Positions 34,895-44,829 of a stretch of DNA of 64,000 nucleotides are shown here, piece by piece. The notes beneath the pieces are model-generated. The model was not told the DNA's origin. It saw only the letters and a program-made list of their open reading frames with translations, and did not search any database. The translations under genes were made by a program, and so were the position numbers. Each line of letters begins with the position of its first letter. The stretch's first letter is position 1. The stretch spans positions 620,001-684,000 of the forward strand of contig CANJKZ010001023.1 of assembly GCA_947471745.1 (NCBI GenBank), given 5' to 3'. Source of the DNA: Closterium sp. Naga37s-1. Its lineage: Eukaryota > Streptophyta > Zygnematophyceae > Desmidiales > Closteriaceae.

Positions 34895-35559
34895 TGGCCA
34901 TTTTCAGGTGCATGCAACATAGTCGAGGCGCGCTATTCAGATGCATGCTACCCCGTCGTTTTTCTCCCTCTGTTTCCACTGTTTGTACACATCCGCCACT
35001 AAAAGTACTGTTCCGTCACATGATGCAACCCGCGCAACACAAGCAGCACACGCAACAAACGCAGCACACAAAATCGGCCTGGCAGGGAAGCCCGAAAAGG
35101 AAAAATAGAACTCCTTGAAAACCTGGACATTGTTCGGGAGGGATCAACCCTAAACACGGGAACCGTCATGGTGTTTAGGGTTGATGTTGTAAGGCAGTGG
35201 AAAAAAAAAAACTAGGGAACCTGGACTCACTTTTCGGAAGAGATCAACCCTAAACACGGGAACTGCCCTCCTGTTTAGGGTTGATTCCTCTCGAGTCGTA
35301 TGCGTTTCCAATTGGGTATTATATGTTTTTGCCCATTTTTAGTCGGGTGTGTTGCGATATGTACTGACCTTGTTCGCCAGGCTGCGACTGGCGTGGTTGG
35401 ACGACAGTTGGTGTCAGTCGGATTGTATCATCCCCTGTCAGAACAGTAATTTTCGTGGCGGGGGTGTACATACAGTAACAACAGAGGGTGAAAAACGACG
35501 GGATAGCATGCACCTGCATAACGCGCCTCGACTAAGTTGCATGCACCTGAAAATGGCCG
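34895..35559. mobile_element. Mutator-like MITE B (665 bp), 9-bp target duplication
   Basis: Terminal inverted repeats of ~95 bp starting (C)GGCCATTTTCAGGTGCATG, flanked by TATTCGTTT on both sides (34886-34894, 35560-35568). A 9-bp duplication with long TIRs is the Mutator signature. No transposase. Two copies of the ATCAACCCTAAACACGGGAAC module lie inside. Confidence 0.85.
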
Positions 35560-35598
35560 TATTCGTTTACACTACACATTCCAGGACGAAATGTAGAA

Positions 35599-36537
35599 CG
35601 GCCATTTTCAGGTGCATGCAACTTAGTCGAGGCGCGCTATTCAGGTGCATGCCAGGTTGCGTACACTTTTTCTCAGGTTAAACAATTTCTCCCGTAAATT
35701 TACCCGCTTTTCGAGATTCGATTCAAATTGGCACAAAAGATCTGAAATAGATGCGATTTCGGGCTACGCAAAATTGGAATCGGAATGGTTGGCTCTCGAT
35801 GCTGCATTTTCTGACGTCACTCAGTGCAATGATTGCAATTCTGCCCCATTTCTACGCAAATATTTGCTTCGCACCAACTTTTTTGAACGAATTGTAATGC
35901 TAAATCGTTGGTACTGTTGGCGCAGGTGGCGGCCGCCTCGCGGGTCAAATCAGCAAACCCTAGTGGGACGTGCGTTACTTGGAAAGGGTAATCCGAAACA
36001 CGAGAAATATGCCCGAGTGTTAGAGGGAGTTACCCCTACCGCTATTAAGGATATATTGTACGTTCCATGTATATTTAATGACACGTAATGAACGCCATGA
36101 CATACCACCTATTTCAATATATATGTACGGCAAAACATTAATTTTAGTAGAGGCAAAATTTACAAACACACACGAAGGGTTTGCTGATTTGCCATGCGCA
36201 GCGTCCGTCATCTGCGTCAACAGTACAACAGATCTAGCATTAGATTCGTTCACAAAAGGTTGGTGCGAAGCAGAAATTTGCGTAGAAATTGGACAAAATG
36301 CAATCATTGCACTGAGTGACGTCAGAAAATGCAGCATTGAGAGCCAACCATTCCGATTCCAATTTTGCGTAGCCCGAAATTGCATCTATTTCGGACCTTT
36401 TGTGCCAATCTGAATCGAATCTTGTAAAGTGTATGAATTTACGAGAGACATTGTTTAGCCTGAGAAACAGTGTACGCAACCTGGCATGCACCTGAATAGC
36501 GCGCCTCGACTAAGTTGCATGCACCTGAAAATGGCCG
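35599..36537. mobile_element. Mutator-like MITE C (939 bp), ~300-bp inverted arms
   Basis: Starts CGGCCATTTTCAGGTGCATG like element B and is flanked by AATGTAGAA (35590-35598, 36538-36546). The inverted arms run ~35599-35904 and ~36232-36537. No transposase gene. It lies only ~40 bp from element B, so the two are separate insertions of one TIR family. Confidence 0.85.
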
Positions 36538-36546
36538 AATGTAGAA

Positions 36547-38060
36547 TACTCACGGATTCAACGAGTTTACTCTTGAAGGGAATGACTCATTGAAGTGCTT
36601 CACTTCACACAGCTGGAAGTGGATGTATTTGCTGAAATCTCGTACATGCAGTGACCGCGGCTCGTATTTACAACTCAAACTCCAAGTTGTACCCTTTGGG
36701 TGTGGCTGTAGGCATCTGAAACCAATCACAGATTCTCATGGCGACGAAACTAAACGCCAAGTCGCGCATATGCCCGTTAGGATGGCAGTGCCAGCGGGGT
36801 GTGTAGTGCAAACCAGACCGTCCTAGGTGTGAGCCGGATATGCGTAGATGTGCACCTTGGATGTTAACTTACCCGTCCTTTTATTCCAACACATGAGGTC
36901 TCCTGGAGTCGAGTCTCGACATGCATTCATCTTTCAGTGTCTCTCAGGTCATCGTTCGCCTAAGCTTTGCATTCAGTGAAATTCCCGTCAAAGGTGCATC
37001 CCCGGATGGCTTACGGAACAAACTGCTCTCAAGGCCCTCCATCAGCACAGCAGAGGCTGGAAACTGAGCACCATAGAGCTCTCCGTCAGGCTATCCATTT
37101 TCACTTCGCTAGATTCCCAGGCTGAAACAGCTGTCGTCATCCCTTCGAAGCACCCTTTGAAGCACTCAGCCGTTCCCCCCAAGCTTTTTGACAGGCGCTG
37201 GCAGATCGTAAGAGCACATAGAAGCCGCCCGTATCCCGCGACCATCACCTATGATTGCTAACCGCGTTAAAACAGGCGCTGACTGATCCTTTTGATGTAA
37301 TAACACTTAGAAGCCGCCCCTATCCCGCAACCATCACTAATGATTGCTAGCCGCATCATTGTCTGATCGTTTCCTTTCCTTCCGCATTACGCCACTGGTC
37401 ATTGCGCCAGCCAGTGGGCCCCAGGAGAAAGCGAGCCTTTTCGACCAGCTTAAAGAAGATCCTGCTCTCGACAAAAGGACCGAAATCGTGTGCACCAAGC
37501 GACAGCGGCGACCGTGTCCTGAAACGGCGCTCCTTGGTCCGATTAACAATGGGTCTAGATCCAAATATCCTTTTTTTCTATGCGTTGGAGAGCCAGCACA
37601 CCAGGTGCTATTATCACTGTGCCTTTGATCTAGCTGGCAGAGAAAAGGAAGACACCCAGGCCTATCTCCTTGAGCCACGTCGTAGATTCCGTATCCACTG
37701 CATATATCCGCAGGCCACGGCCCAATCAAAGATCACTGATTTTTATAGAAAAGCAGGTTAATAGAAGGTTCTAAAATCTCCGGGTGCTGGATTTTTTGTC
37801 TTAGCTCAGCTAGCGCGTCACTTTTCGAGAATTCCAAGACCAATTCCGAAGATTTGTTGGAAGGCTACCTTGAGGTTCTCCGTTTGCTTATCGCTCAGCC
37901 CGCGGCTCACTCTCAAGAAAGTCTTTACTATTTGATGTCTCGTCCGGGTCTTCCTTTCTTCAAGGATCTCCAACCCTTTCTGTGCCTCTGGCCAGTGACG
38001 ATTGAGGAGCCTTCAAGATACTAACTTCGGATTGAGTTCTGCTTTGAAGTGCGGAAAGCC
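36547..38060. other. Upstream region of kinase gene; no confident gene
   Basis: A short direct duplication occurs around 37190-37260 and 37270-37350 (AGGCGCTG...TAGAAGCCGCCC...TATCCCGC...ACCATCAC). An open frame on the + strand at ~37402-37761 contains FFYALESQHTRCYYHCAFDL, which hints at a zinc-binding module, but no family was recognised. Confidence 0.4.
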
Positions 38061-40184
38061 ATGGATTCCTTTAAGGTGTACATTTCAGAGGAGGAGGATT
38101 CCTTATCTCCATCCACCCTCCCCTCCGTCTCTCCACCTTCCTCGCCGTCGTCCCCGGGATCATGGCTTCGCGGTCCCCTTCTCGGCTGCGGAGCCTTTGG
38201 AAGCGTCAGCCTCGCAATTGACGGCACAACCGGCCACCTGATGGCCGTCAAGTCGGTGACGGCTAGCGGTGACAGCGACCGTCAGCAGTCCCGGGAGCTG
38301 CAGGCACTGGAGAACGAGCGGCAGATCCTGCAGAAAGTGAGCTCGCCGCGGGTGATCGAATGCTACGGCGCGGATTGGTCCGAAGAAAACGGCGTCAAAT
38401 CAAGGAATCTCCTCCTGGAGCTCGCGTCAGGCGGCTCTCTGGCCGATCTGCTGAAGAAGTTCAACAAAGGCGACGGCTTGGATGAGATTCTGGTGCGGAG
38501 GTTCACGCGGGGAATCACGGAGGGGCTTCGGGATTTGCACGCTCGCGGGATCGTGCACTGCGACGTGAAGGGCCAGAACGTGCTACTGTTCAAGTCTGGC
38601 GTGAAGCTCTGCGATTTCGGCGCGTCGTTTCAGCTCGACTCGCCTGGGTCGTCGCGGGATTCGTCGGGAGCTTCTCCGCGAGATTCGCTTCAGTCGCTGG
38701 ATGTTAACGAAGATCGGGAAGCCCCCGGGTGTGCAAACGTTGCGGGGAAGGCGAAACTGGGGGGAACGGCGGAGCGGAAGCAGATGAAGGGGACGATTTG
38801 CTGGATGGCGCCGGAGGTGGTCGCGGAGAAGGGCGCGACTCCCGCTTCTGACGTCTGGTCGCTGGGATGCACCGTTATCGAGATGCTGACGGGACGTCCG
38901 CCGTGGGTTTCCAAGGAATCCGTCACGCAGAATCGCCAGTCTCCGAAATCGTTCATGTCGGTTCTGTACAAGATTGGTTGCTCCGTCGAGGTTCCTGATT
39001 TTCCGGCGAGGATTTCCGCTCAGGGACGGGATTTCTTGCTGAAATGCCTGGATTGCGATCCTGACGGACGGTCGACGGCTGAGGATCTGCTGCAGCATCC
39101 GTTCATTCGAGTTGCATCAGGCGAGAGTGACGTGGTTCTGACGGATCACTTAACGTCTGGCCGTGACACAGTGGCAGATGCGAAGCTCGCTCAAGCAGCA
39201 ACAGCCTCTGTTTCCTTAGTGGATGATTTCAACTTCTTCACCAACATTCCGAGAGGTTCAGACTTCAACCAGGCCGATGTCGACAGCTTCAACATGCTGC
39301 CTGGTAAAGCTGCATCTGGGACAACCAGCAGCAACACGACTCCAGTGGACCATCCCCCCCGCCCAGCCTTCACCATGCCTCCGCCTCTCAACCTCTCCTT
39401 TGATTTCACCAGTGAGCCGAGTGTTGGACTCCTGACAGCACGTGGAGGAAGACCCAGCTGCTTTGAAGGTTTCTTCAGCCCCACCAGCTTTGATCAGAGT
39501 CCAACATCAGTGGATGATTCACCGAGTGCAGACACCACTGGCGCTGTGGACCATGCTGCATTCAAACTATTCGACGATGCATTTGCTTCTTCTTTCCTCT
39601 CGGGAACACCCTCTTCTCATCTCCTCTCCCCGCTGCACGAGGTAGCACATGCCTTCAGTGGCGGTTCCTTCTCAGACCAGCTTTCCCCATCAAACCAGCT
39701 CTCTCCAGGGAGCCCTTCTGATGAGCCGCTGTTTCCCCCTGCACGCTCAGCACCTGGGTCCTTCCATTCTACCCCTCAGCCTGAAGCATCTTCTGCAGCA
39801 CCTCCAGCTCCGTCTTCCTCTCTGTTGTCTCTCTTCCATGACTTGAGCTCTCGTGAAGAGTCCACTCCTGCTCTGCCTGTAAGGGCGTTCCCTCTTGTAT
39901 CCGAAGTTTCTCTTTCTCCCCAGCTTAATGGCTGTGATTTGTCGACGCATTGCTGGGATTCGCCATCAGCAAGTGAAGCTGCTGCTGAGCATGATGCCGA
40001 CATCAACTGCTGCTGTGCTGTTGAGAGTAGTAGCTCCAAGGCTCTTTCATGGAGATCTGCACCTTCGATGCTCGGTGTTGAAGAGTCATCAGACCATACA
40101 TTTACTTTTGGGTGGCAGATGTTTGGGGTGGAAGTTGGTCAGATGGCAAGGGATGATTTTAGGGCTGAAACTAGTGTGGGTTGA
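38061..40184 (+). CDS. MAPKKK-like protein kinase (plant MAPKKK13-21 type)
   Basis: Single exon, 707 residues; ATG at 38061 (AAGCCATGG context, MDSFKVYISEEED). The kinase domain is ~37-330: glycine loop GCGAFG (42-47), AVK lysine K64, HCDVKGQN with catalytic D168, CDFGA (185-187), GTICWMAPEV, and SDVWSLGCTVIEMLTGRPPW. The IVHCD(V/I)KGxNVL and WMAPEV signatures and the early position of the domain match the plant MEKK-like group that phosphorylates MAP kinase kinases (MAPKKK17/18 and relatives, linked to ABA and stress signalling in land plants). The catalytic Asp is preceded by Cys, so it is a non-RD kinase. The C-terminal ~370 residues are Ser/Pro-rich and probably regulatory. Convergent with the next gene, stops 138 bp apart. 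Lacks the introns and exon copies seen in its neighbours. Confidence 0.9.
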   Translation: MDSFKVYISEEEDSLSPSTLPSVSPPSSPSSPGSWLRGPLLGCGAFGSVSLAIDGTTGHLMAVKSVTASGDSDRQQSRELQALENERQILQKVSSPRVIECYGADWSEENGVKSRNLLLELASGGSLADLLKKFNKGDGLDEILVRRFTRGITEGLRDLHARGIVHCDVKGQNVLLFKSGVKLCDFGASFQLDSPGSSRDSSGASPRDSLQSLDVNEDREAPGCANVAGKAKLGGTAERKQMKGTICWMAPEVVAEKGATPASDVWSLGCTVIEMLTGRPPWVSKESVTQNRQSPKSFMSVLYKIGCSVEVPDFPARISAQGRDFLLKCLDCDPDGRSTAEDLLQHPFIRVASGESDVVLTDHLTSGRDTVADAKLAQAATASVSLVDDFNFFTNIPRGSDFNQADVDSFNMLPGKAASGTTSSNTTPVDHPPRPAFTMPPPLNLSFDFTSEPSVGLLTARGGRPSCFEGFFSPTSFDQSPTSVDDSPSADTTGAVDHAAFKLFDDAFASSFLSGTPSSHLLSPLHEVAHAFSGGSFSDQLSPSNQLSPGSPSDEPLFPPARSAPGSFHSTPQPEASSAAPPAPSSSLLSLFHDLSSREESTPALPVRAFPLVSEVSLSPQLNGCDLSTHCWDSPSASEAAAEHDADINCCCAVESSSSKALSWRSAPSMLGVEESSDHTFTFGWQMFGVEVGQMARDDFRAETSVG

Positions 40185-40322
40185 TCGTACAGTGTACATA
40201 TGTCAAGTATGTGCAAGCATTGCTGTTGTATGTTTATTTCTACTGATGCCTTTACACACGATCAGACTTTGAAAGTACAACAAATACCAGAGGTATAGTG
40301 AATATACAATATACCTAAACCT

Positions 40323-43300
40323 TTACCAGAGTTTGTATAAAAGATTGTACATGGTGTGCATCACCATAGCCTCCCCAACATCCCCATAGAACATCCCATT
40401 CTTGGTGCCTTCTTTCGCCTTATGGCAAGTATAATGCCGATCCTTCACACTACACGTATCAAAGTACCTTGGGATCTCCACCGGCCACCCATCCAGATAC
40501 CCAATCCCGTACCGCCGAATTTCCGTCTTGATCATACCGTTCATATGCTCGATCAGCAAGTTGGTCGGAACCAAAACCTCGCACGTCCCATACGGCTTCC
40601 AAGGGACGATACTCCGGTACAGCATCCATGGCTTCCCGCTTGTTCCGGTAGGAGCTTCATTCTCCTTGCCGTGTTTTGCATGCCACTTTTGCAGCCTGTC
40701 CTGTTGACGCCTGGCCCAGGCGACGTACGCGGGGAGGTGTTTACTGAAGGCCTGTTCCGGCTGAAAGCAGTTGCAGGTGGCCCAGAAGCCACCGTCGATG
40801 ATTGTCACATCGGCGGAAAGGGACAAATCAGGGAAGGTGTTGTTGCGGTGCGACCAGAACCCTCGGCGGCTGTAAGAAGGGAGGGAGGTACAGAGAGAGG
40901 GAGGGAGGGAGGGAGGGAGGGAGGGAGGGAGGGAGGGAGGGAGGGAGGGAGGGAGGGAGGGAGGGAGGGAGGGAGGGAGGGAGGGAGGGAGGGAGGGAGG
41001 GAGGGAGGGAATGGGGTCATGAGTCGGTACGACGGTGGAGAGAAACAATAAGATCGTTGAAAGCTATGGTAGATTTAACAGTGTTTGGAGCCGGCAAACC
41101 AATGATAGGTCTTGAGGCGTTCGACTTGGAAAATAACAAGAAGCAAACAATGGAAAAAAAGGGAAATGGAATGACTTACGTGCATCCGTACTCGTCGTTA
41201 TGGTACATTCCGTCCACCCAATAGAAATTCAATTTCAATGGCTTTAAGTCCGTCCTCCCCTTGGGCGGCGGGATGTTGATCACAATATCCCCGTGGAACT
41301 TCCAGAGTGCGTCGTCGACGTCGTGCATAATGAGGTAGTTTATAAAGAGCATGAGAAAGCGCTGGTGCGAGTCGCCCACAAAGCTGATCTCCCGAATGCC
41401 CCGCGCCGCCAGCGCCTCCACCCACTGCGATGGGGGGGGCACCGGGGAGGCGCACGGGAAGAAACGCCACCTGGGATTGGGAGGAGGAGGAGAGAGGAAT
41501 TTGATTTAGGCGAGAGGTTAGGCGCACGGGTAGAAGCGCCACATGGGAGGGGAAGAAGTGGGGGGGGGGGGGCGGTTGTTATGGACAGATGCCAAAGGTT
41601 CAGATTCAGGCAAGGGGTGAGGCACAGGGTAAGAAGCGCCACGGCACCACCTGTGAGAGAAAAGGGTGAGGACAGATGTTATAATTTGGGCAAAGGGTGA
41701 GGTGCATGCACGGGAAGAGGCGCCACCTGGGGGGGAACATATGGGGAGGATGAAGGACAGAGGGCGTGATTAAGGGAGAAAGAGGTGAGGTGCTAAGGAA
41801 GAGGCATTACCAAGAAGGTACAGTGGGACGATGCGCTGATGCAGCCTGAAGCAGCCTTCAAGGAAAGAAGCACATGAAAGAGGGTTCAGGGAAGCATGAT
41901 TGTAGGGAGTAGGGAAGCATAACTGCAGGGAGGGACAGTGATGGAACCTGGAATCACTCTTGAGAATTCTCAAAAGTGATTTCTACATAGGGACAGTGAT
42001 GGAAGTAAGGCCTCCGCAGCCCACCTGTCCGTTACTGACAGCTTCAACAGAGGGACAGTGATGGAACCTGGATTCATGCATGTGGAAAAGCTCTGAGAAG
42101 AAGATCACCTGCAGGAGGGCCACCTGTCCGTTACTGACAGCTTCAACAGAGGGACAGTACTGATTTTTGAGGCGCCTCACAAGTCAGCTTCAACAGCGGG
42201 ACAGTAATGGCATGGAACCAGGATTTATGCATGTGGAAAAGCTCTGAGAAGAAGATCACCCGCAGGCCACCTCATCCACGCGGCGTGGCGCCATGTGATA
42301 GGCACAGAGAAATACTCTAGTTCACTCAAGAGCCACGTCAGCATGCAACATCCGGGGCCACGACGCGTCACCTGTAGGCGTTGCTCACGTGGAGCCATCT
42401 GCCAGCAACAGCCTGATCGCACGGCGCTTCATGCCACTCCGCCTCAGCCTGTGCCAGCCAATCCTTCCCTTCCTCCGCCTCCGCTCCCCCCTCCGTCCCC
42501 CCTTCCGCTCACCTCTAGGCTTTGTCCACATAACGTAAAGCCATCTGCCAGCAACAGCCTGATCGCATTTGAGAATTCCCAAAAGTGAATTCAACACACC
42601 TGTAGGCTTTGTTCACGTAAAGCCATCTGCCAGCAACAGCCTGATCGCACGGTGCTTCATGCCACTCCGCCTCAGCCTCCGCCAACCAATTCCCTTCCTC
42701 CGCCTCCCCCTCCGCTCCCCCTACCCTCCCCTTTTCCGCTCCCCCTTCTGCTCCCCCTTCCGCCCCCCCCTCTCCCCCCCCTCTCTCTGCTAATACACGC
42801 TCCACTTCCCCTTCGGCTTTCCCCCGTTTCCCCCCATACCCTGCCCCACTGGCAGCATTTGGGAGAGAATCCGCAGGAAGATGGGAGAGATCTCTTGCGG
42901 AGGGGAGGTGGAGGTTTGCAAATGGGTGCGCAACGGTGAGGGTCCAGTTGGCAAAGGGCTCGACGCCTTGCTTGGCGAATTTCGCGGTGTAGTTGAGATT
43001 GGTGCAGCCGGATATGACTGTGACGCTGCACGGGGTGAGAGGAAGGAGGGCAGAGGCGGGAGAGGGGGACGGGAGGGGTGGAGGGAGAGAGCTGAGTCGG
43101 GATTGCGGTGTGGTTGAGATTGGTGCAGCCGGATATGACTGTGACGCTGCGAGGGGAGTTGGGGGGCGGGGGATGGGGGGGGGGTTGAGTCAACTAAAAA
43201 AAAGTCCAGTTGGCAAAGGGCTCGACTCCTTGCTTGGCGAATTTGGCGAATTTCGCGGTGTAGTTGAGATTGGTGCAGCCGGATACGACCGTGACGCTGC

Positions 43301-44709
43301 AGAAGGGGGGGATGGGAAGGGGAAGGGGAAATACAATGGGAGGTAGGATCCGCGGGAAGGTGGGGGAAAACCTCTCGAGGAGGAACAGGTGGGTGGGGGA
43401 TGGTGAGGGTCCAGTTGGCAAATGGCTCGACGCGCTGTATCTGAACTAACACGCAAAAGTCCGTTTGGGACGAGTTTTGAGCCGACTCAAAACTCGAACC
43501 TCTCGAGGAGGAACAGGTGGGTGGGGGATGGTGAGGGTCCAGATGGCAAATGTATCGGAACTAACGCGCAAAAGTCCGTTTGGACTTTTCGCGGAGTAGT
43601 TGAGATTGGTGCAGCCGGATATGACCGTGACGCTGCAGCAGGGGGGGGTGGGGAGGCGGAAGGGAGGGGAAGGGAGGGGAAGGGAGGGGAGGTAGAGAGA
43701 GGTGGGGAGGGAGAGAGCTGAGTCGGGATTGCGGTGTAGTTGAGATTGGTGCAGCCGGATATGACCGTGACGCTGTGTGGGGGGGGGACGGGTTGGGGGG
43801 GAAAGAGGAGGGGGGAGGGGGAGGGGTGGAGGGAGGGTGGAAAGGAGTTGGGGGAAGGGAAGGGTAGGTACAATGAGAGGGAGGAGAAATCTCACACACA
43901 CCTGAAGACCCTCACACACACCTGAAGACCCTCACACACACCTGAAGACCCTCACTCACACCTGAAGACCCTCACACACACCTGAAGACCCTCACTCGCA
44001 CATGAAGACCCTCACTCACACCTGAATAACCCACTCACGTGTATTCCCCCGCGTCCCAGACTCGATAAGACACCTTCCACCGCTTGCTGTCGCTCCCAAT
44101 ACGCTTCACGTCCGCGTACGCGATAGAACGTCCCCACAGCTCCACTATAAGAAAGTCCGTAAACGCGTCTGTCTCTGGAAACACCCATTTCGCGGGCGGT
44201 CGTATTTCGATCTCGAAATTACACCACTCCCCCGCGACGCACCCCGCGCACCCGCTTCCGAACATCAGCACCCCCCCGCGCCGCTGGCCGGAGTGCTTCC
44301 GCTTTTTCCGCCGCCGATCGCGGCTCGCGTCGTCGTCCCAGCCGTACCCGCCGTGGTCGCCGGACCACCAGCAGAGCGGCTTCCCGCCGAACTGCACGGC
44401 TCGAGCGTCAAAAGCGGCGGAGGATGCGGCGGCGGATGCGGCGACGGACGCGTCGACAAGATCGCGCGCGCCGATAGCCCCGGCGTCGGTGCCGCTGCCT
44501 TTGTCGCACGGCTGAGCGGATGTTGCGGCAGCATTTGCGGGAGAATTAACGACGAAGCCGCGCCAAGCCGAGGCGCCATCGCCGTCGATTAAAACGAGTG
44601 GACTGAACCAAAAGGCTAGAGCTAGGAGCCCCCCCGCTAATAGCACCAGCTTTAAGAACTGCCGCGCGTATTGCGAAGCGGGATGGGCCGCCGCTACCCC
44701 GATCGGCAT
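40323..44709 (-). CDS. PC-esterase-like (GDSH) membrane-anchored enzyme
   Basis: Clear exons: 44709-44039 (start MPIGVAAAHPASQYA, then membrane anchor LVLLAGGLLALAFWF), 43025-42600, 41470-41180, 40869-40323. Exons between 42.3 and 41.6 kb are blurred by copies and I could not settle them. Exon 1 ends in a lumenal segment (FPETDAFTDF, VWDAGEYT) that joins VTVISGCTNLNYTA. The third listed exon carries WRFFPC and the block II-like nucleophile motif ISFVGDSHQRF; the last carries DGGFWATCNCF, DTCSVKDRHYTCH (candidate D-x-x-H) and a stop. This is the layout of PC-esterase/TBL/CAS1-type O-acyl-transferases or esterases, which act on polysaccharides in the Golgi lumen. The residue after the Ser is His where plant TBL proteins have GDSL/GDSM. 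Substrate unknown. Confidence 0.75.
40893..41010. repeat. (GGGA)n microsatellite
   Basis: About 28 units of GGGA in the last intron of the PC-esterase-like gene. Confidence 0.95.
41442..41745 (-). repeat. Four copies of the WRFFPC exon start
   Basis: GTGGCGxxTCTTxCCxTGCGCCT, the first codons of the GDSH exon with its AG acceptor, recurs at ~41730, ~41635, ~41540 and 41470 (full exon). Spacing is 70-100 bp. Confidence 0.8.
41952..41981. repeat. 30-bp palindrome, TTGAGAATTCTCAA core
   Basis: One mismatch in 15 base pairs; outer arms AATCACT/AGTGATT. Sits between copies of GGGACAGTGATGG. Confidence 0.9.
42161..42187. repeat. TTTTGAGGCGCCTCA palindrome (imperfect)
   Basis: Core TTTTGAG-GCGC-CTCA with an extra C in the right arm; outer TGA/TCA. 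Lies between copies of GACAGCTTCAACAG. Confidence 0.75.
42371..42652 (-). repeat. Three copies of the exon end CDQAVAGRWL
   Basis: The 3' edge of the 43025-42600 exon (TGCGATCAGGCTGTTGCTGGCAGATGG... plus donor) recurs at ~42567-42512 and ~42424-42369. A TTTGAGAATTCCCAAAA palindrome separates the full exon from the first copy. Confidence 0.9.
42568..42583. repeat. TTTGAGAATTCCCAAA palindrome (one mismatch)
   Basis: Core with AATT centre, between direct copies of GCCATCTGCCAGCAACAGCC. Confidence 0.85.
43110..43776 (-). repeat. Four extra copies of exon start VTVISGCTNLNYT
   Basis: GTAGTTGAGATTGGTGCAGC followed by CGGATATGAC recurs at ~43110, 43259, 43600 and 43738, besides the full exon (42993-43025). 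The piece GGTCCAGTTGGCAAA is likewise repeated (43204, 43409, 43537). Confidence 0.9.
43471..43496. repeat. 26-bp palindrome CGAGTTTTGAG-CCGA-CTCAAAACTCG
   Basis: One mismatched pair in the centre. Flanked by direct copies 43371-43470 and 43499-43585 (CCTCTCGAGGAGGAACAGG...AAAAGTCCGTTTGG). Confidence 0.9.
43898..44038. repeat. 20-bp repeat derived from a splice-donor region, ~7 copies
   Basis: CTCACACACACCTGAAGACC repeated up to the donor of PC-esterase exon 1 (44038). The last units degrade into CACTCACGT, the donor itself read on the + strand. Confidence 0.85.
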
Positions 44710-44829
44710 TTCCGTGATCTCCTAAACTCAACACCCGCCAGCTCTGTTTTTTGAGACGTCTCAAAACTAGATTACTACCGCTACTCCGATCGGCATTTCC
44801 GTGATCTTCTAAACTCAAAACCGCCAGCT
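44691..44829 (-). repeat. Duplication of the PC-esterase start-codon region split by a palindrome
   Basis: 44691-44744 and 44778-44829 are direct copies that include the ATG. The upstream copy (ATG at 44796) opens a 9-codon frame MPIGVAVVI-stop. The palindrome TTTTGAGACGTCTCAAAA (44749-44766) lies between the copies. Confidence 0.85.
44749..44766. repeat. Perfect 18-bp palindrome TTTTGAGACGTCTCAAAA
   Basis: Centre ACGT. Separates the two copies of the start region of the PC-esterase-like gene. Confidence 0.95.

Larger units (their letters stand above)
41933..42290 (-). repeat. Tandem copies of a small putative exon (CTTCTTCTCAGAGCTTTTCC)
   Basis: On the + strand GAAAAGCTCTGAGAAGAAGATCAC occurs at ~42081 and ~42235. 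The companion piece CTGTCCGTTACTGACAGCTTCAACAG occurs at ~42025 and ~42124, and AGGGACAGTGATGG several times from 41933. Two palindromes lie within (41952, 42161). Confidence 0.8.

Noticed and set aside
37402-37761. Possible zinc-binding protein gene
   Set aside because: A Cys/His cluster is visible but no family match, no credible start context and no supporting exons, so it is kept only as a note.
40893-41010. Arg/Glu/Gly and Pro/Ser repeat frames
   Set aside because: Produced by the (GGGA)n microsatellite.
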